DNA of 6,658 nucleotides. Origin: Eubacteriaceae bacterium. GTDB taxonomy: Bacteria; Bacillota; Clostridia; Eubacteriales; UBA1433. Positions within the stretch are counted from its first letter, which is position 1; the number at the start of each line of letters is the position of its first letter. Made by a program: the position numbers and the translations under genes. A model generated the notes under the pieces. That model ran no database searches and was not told where the DNA came from. It saw only the letters and a program-made list of their open reading frames with translations. Of the stretch, positions 5,500 through 6,658 are shown piece after piece. Location of the stretch: the NCBI GenBank assembly GCA_012797825.1, contig JAAZOI010000292.1, positions 1 through 6,658 of the forward strand, written 5' to 3'.

Positions 5500-6658
5500 A
5501 TGAAAAAACGCAGAATAGTAACAGTATTATTCTTAATCTTATTAATATTTTTCGTTTGTAATTTCTCTCTCTTAAAAGGCATATATATTTATGAAAGAAA
5601 TTTCGCGGAGTATATTATGAATTTAAGGTTTTATTCACAAGGAACCGACGTAATGCTTCTGCAAGCGACGCTTGCCAAGTTAGGATATTATACGGGCGAT
5701 GTTGACGGCCTGTACGGTTTTGAAACATTTTCTGCCGTCAAAAAATTTCAGTCCGATAACTCTCTGACGCCCGACGGAATAGTCGGCCCTAAAACCTACG
5801 CTGCGCTTGAGCCTTATATTTACGGCTTTACTTATCATACAATAAAACAAGGTGATACCTTATATAAAATCGCTGTGCAATATAACTCTACAATTAAAAG
5901 CATACAGATAGCTAATCCCGCCGTTAAAGCCGACAATCTGCAAGTAGGCGCTGAAATTATTGTACCGTTCAACTACGATGTAGTTGATACGAATATTAAC
6001 TACACATATAAGATACTTCAAATAGATGTAAGCGGACTTACGGCAAGATATCCGTTTTTGGAGGTTTTTACAGTAGGTAAAAGCGTTCTGGGCAGAGATT
6101 TAATCGGCTTAAAGCTCGGAATCGGTGAAAAGAAAGTGTTTTACGCGGCTGCGCATCATTCTTTGGAATGGATAACAAGCGTAGTCATGATGAAATTTGT
6201 TGAAGATTACGCTGACGCGTACGCTAACGGAAAAACCCTATCGGGATTTGATATAAGAAAACTTTTTACAGAGGTAAGTATTTACATTGTGCCGATGGTT
6301 AATCCCGACGGAATTGAGCTTGTGCTAAACGGTCTTTCCCCTTCTAATCCGAATTACAACAATCTGATTAAATATAATAACGGCAGCACAGATTTTTCTA
6401 AAAACTGGGAAGCTAACAATAACGGAGTGGACTTAAACCATAATTACGACGCAAGCTGGGAAGAAGCCAAGCAGGCGTCAGCTGCGCTTGGAATCACTTC
6501 TCCCGGTCCTACGCGCTGGGGCGGAGACTATCCTTTTTCAGAGCCTGAAACAAAAGGAGTATCCTCATACGTTGATACAAGCAATTTCCAGCTTGTGCTT
6601 TCATATAACTCCCATGGTGAAGTTATATTTTACAATTATTTAAACATTGATGTCCCTA
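5500..6658 (+). CDS. Peptidoglycan-binding, LysM and M14 carboxypeptidase-family wall protein, C-terminus cut by window edge
   Basis: I translated 386 codons open to the window end. Residues 6-28 are hydrophobic (signal peptide or anchor; FFVC is not a good lipobox), so the protein acts at the cell wall. A PG_binding_1 domain spans about 41-104 (SQGTDVMLLQATLAKLGYY, then DGLYG and DGIVGPKT), and a LysM domain about 111-157 (IKQGDTLYKIA; LQVGAEIIVP). An M14 zinc-peptidase domain begins near 166. This architecture resembles gamma-D-glutamyl-diaminopimelate peptidases that cut wall or spore peptides. The HxxE zinc motif is His220/Glu223 (HHSLEW). VNPDG is at 267-271, GVDLNHNYDASW at 309-320, and GPTRWGGDYPFSEPE at 336-350. 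At the third zinc-ligand position the sequence reads SYNSHGE (368-374), with Asn370 where I expect His, and Asn308 precedes GVD where relatives have Arg. The catalytic Glu lies beyond the window. AAGGCGG at 5486-5492 supports the start; a TAG at 5494 excludes longer forms. Confidence 0.88.
   Translation, partial: MKKRRIVTVLFLILLIFFVCNFSLLKGIYIYERNFAEYIMNLRFYSQGTDVMLLQATLAKLGYYTGDVDGLYGFETFSAVKKFQSDNSLTPDGIVGPKTYAALEPYIYGFTYHTIKQGDTLYKIAVQYNSTIKSIQIANPAVKADNLQVGAEIIVPFNYDVVDTNINYTYKILQIDVSGLTARYPFLEVFTVGKSVLGRDLIGLKLGIGEKKVFYAAAHHSLEWITSVVMMKFVEDYADAYANGKTLSGFDIRKLFTEVSIYIVPMVNPDGIELVLNGLSPSNPNYNNLIKYNNGSTDFSKNWEANNNGVDLNHNYDASWEEAKQASAALGITSPGPTRWGGDYPFSEPETKGVSSYVDTSNFQLVLSYNSHGEVIFYNYLNIDVP
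5605..5619 (+). promoter_or_regulatory. Internal ribosome binding site and in-frame ATG of the M14 gene
   Basis: GCGGAG at 5605-5610 lies 6 bases before an in-frame ATG at 5617 (Met40), exactly between the hydrophobic N-terminus and the PG-binding domain. Starting here would give a protein without a signal segment. The upstream start at 5500 encodes a clear signal/anchor, so I keep it as the main start. Confidence 0.3.

Overview
The window reads as chromosomal DNA of a low-G+C Gram-positive bacterium, most likely a spore-forming member of the Clostridia. The reasons are the A+T-rich intergenic DNA, purine-rich Shine-Dalgarno sites before most genes, hairpin-plus-T-run terminators, a PdaA-type deacetylase of the kind used to make spore cortex, and a PG-binding/LysM/M14 wall peptidase. 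No species can be named from this alone. Six protein genes were found, two of them cut by the window edges. There is no RNA gene, insertion sequence, CRISPR array or phage gene that I can support. No intergenic gap exceeds about 250 bases.

Layout: 1-540 (minus) is 5-formyltetrahydrofolate cyclo-ligase, missing only its last few residues. A 183-base divergent region follows. 724-1515 (plus) is the pdaA-like polysaccharide deacetylase. It converges on 1657-2325 (minus), a small HEAT-repeat protein of unknown role; the 141 bases between them hold three hairpins, including a good terminator for pdaA. A divergent region (2326-2461) carries a strong extended -10 promoter for the HEAT gene and a TATAAT for uvrB. 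2462-4426 (plus) is a full-length uvrB with its own terminator. 4670-5362 (plus) is a GntR/FCD transcription regulator with a structured leader and its own terminator. 5500-6658 (plus, cut by the window end) is a membrane-anchored or secreted protein with PG-binding, LysM and M14 peptidase domains.

The genes do not form one operon: each has its own promoter region or terminator, and strands alternate. Two products (PdaA-like and M14) act on peptidoglycan outside the membrane. UvrB (DNA repair) and the cyclo-ligase (folate) are housekeeping. The HEAT protein and the GntR regulator have no partner visible here.

I see no clear new multi-gene system. The most noteworthy points are the M14 protein, in which two positions normally held by a zinc-binding His and an active-site Arg appear to be Asn; the lone HEAT-repeat gene with its strong promoter; and the structured leaders of uvrB and gntR.
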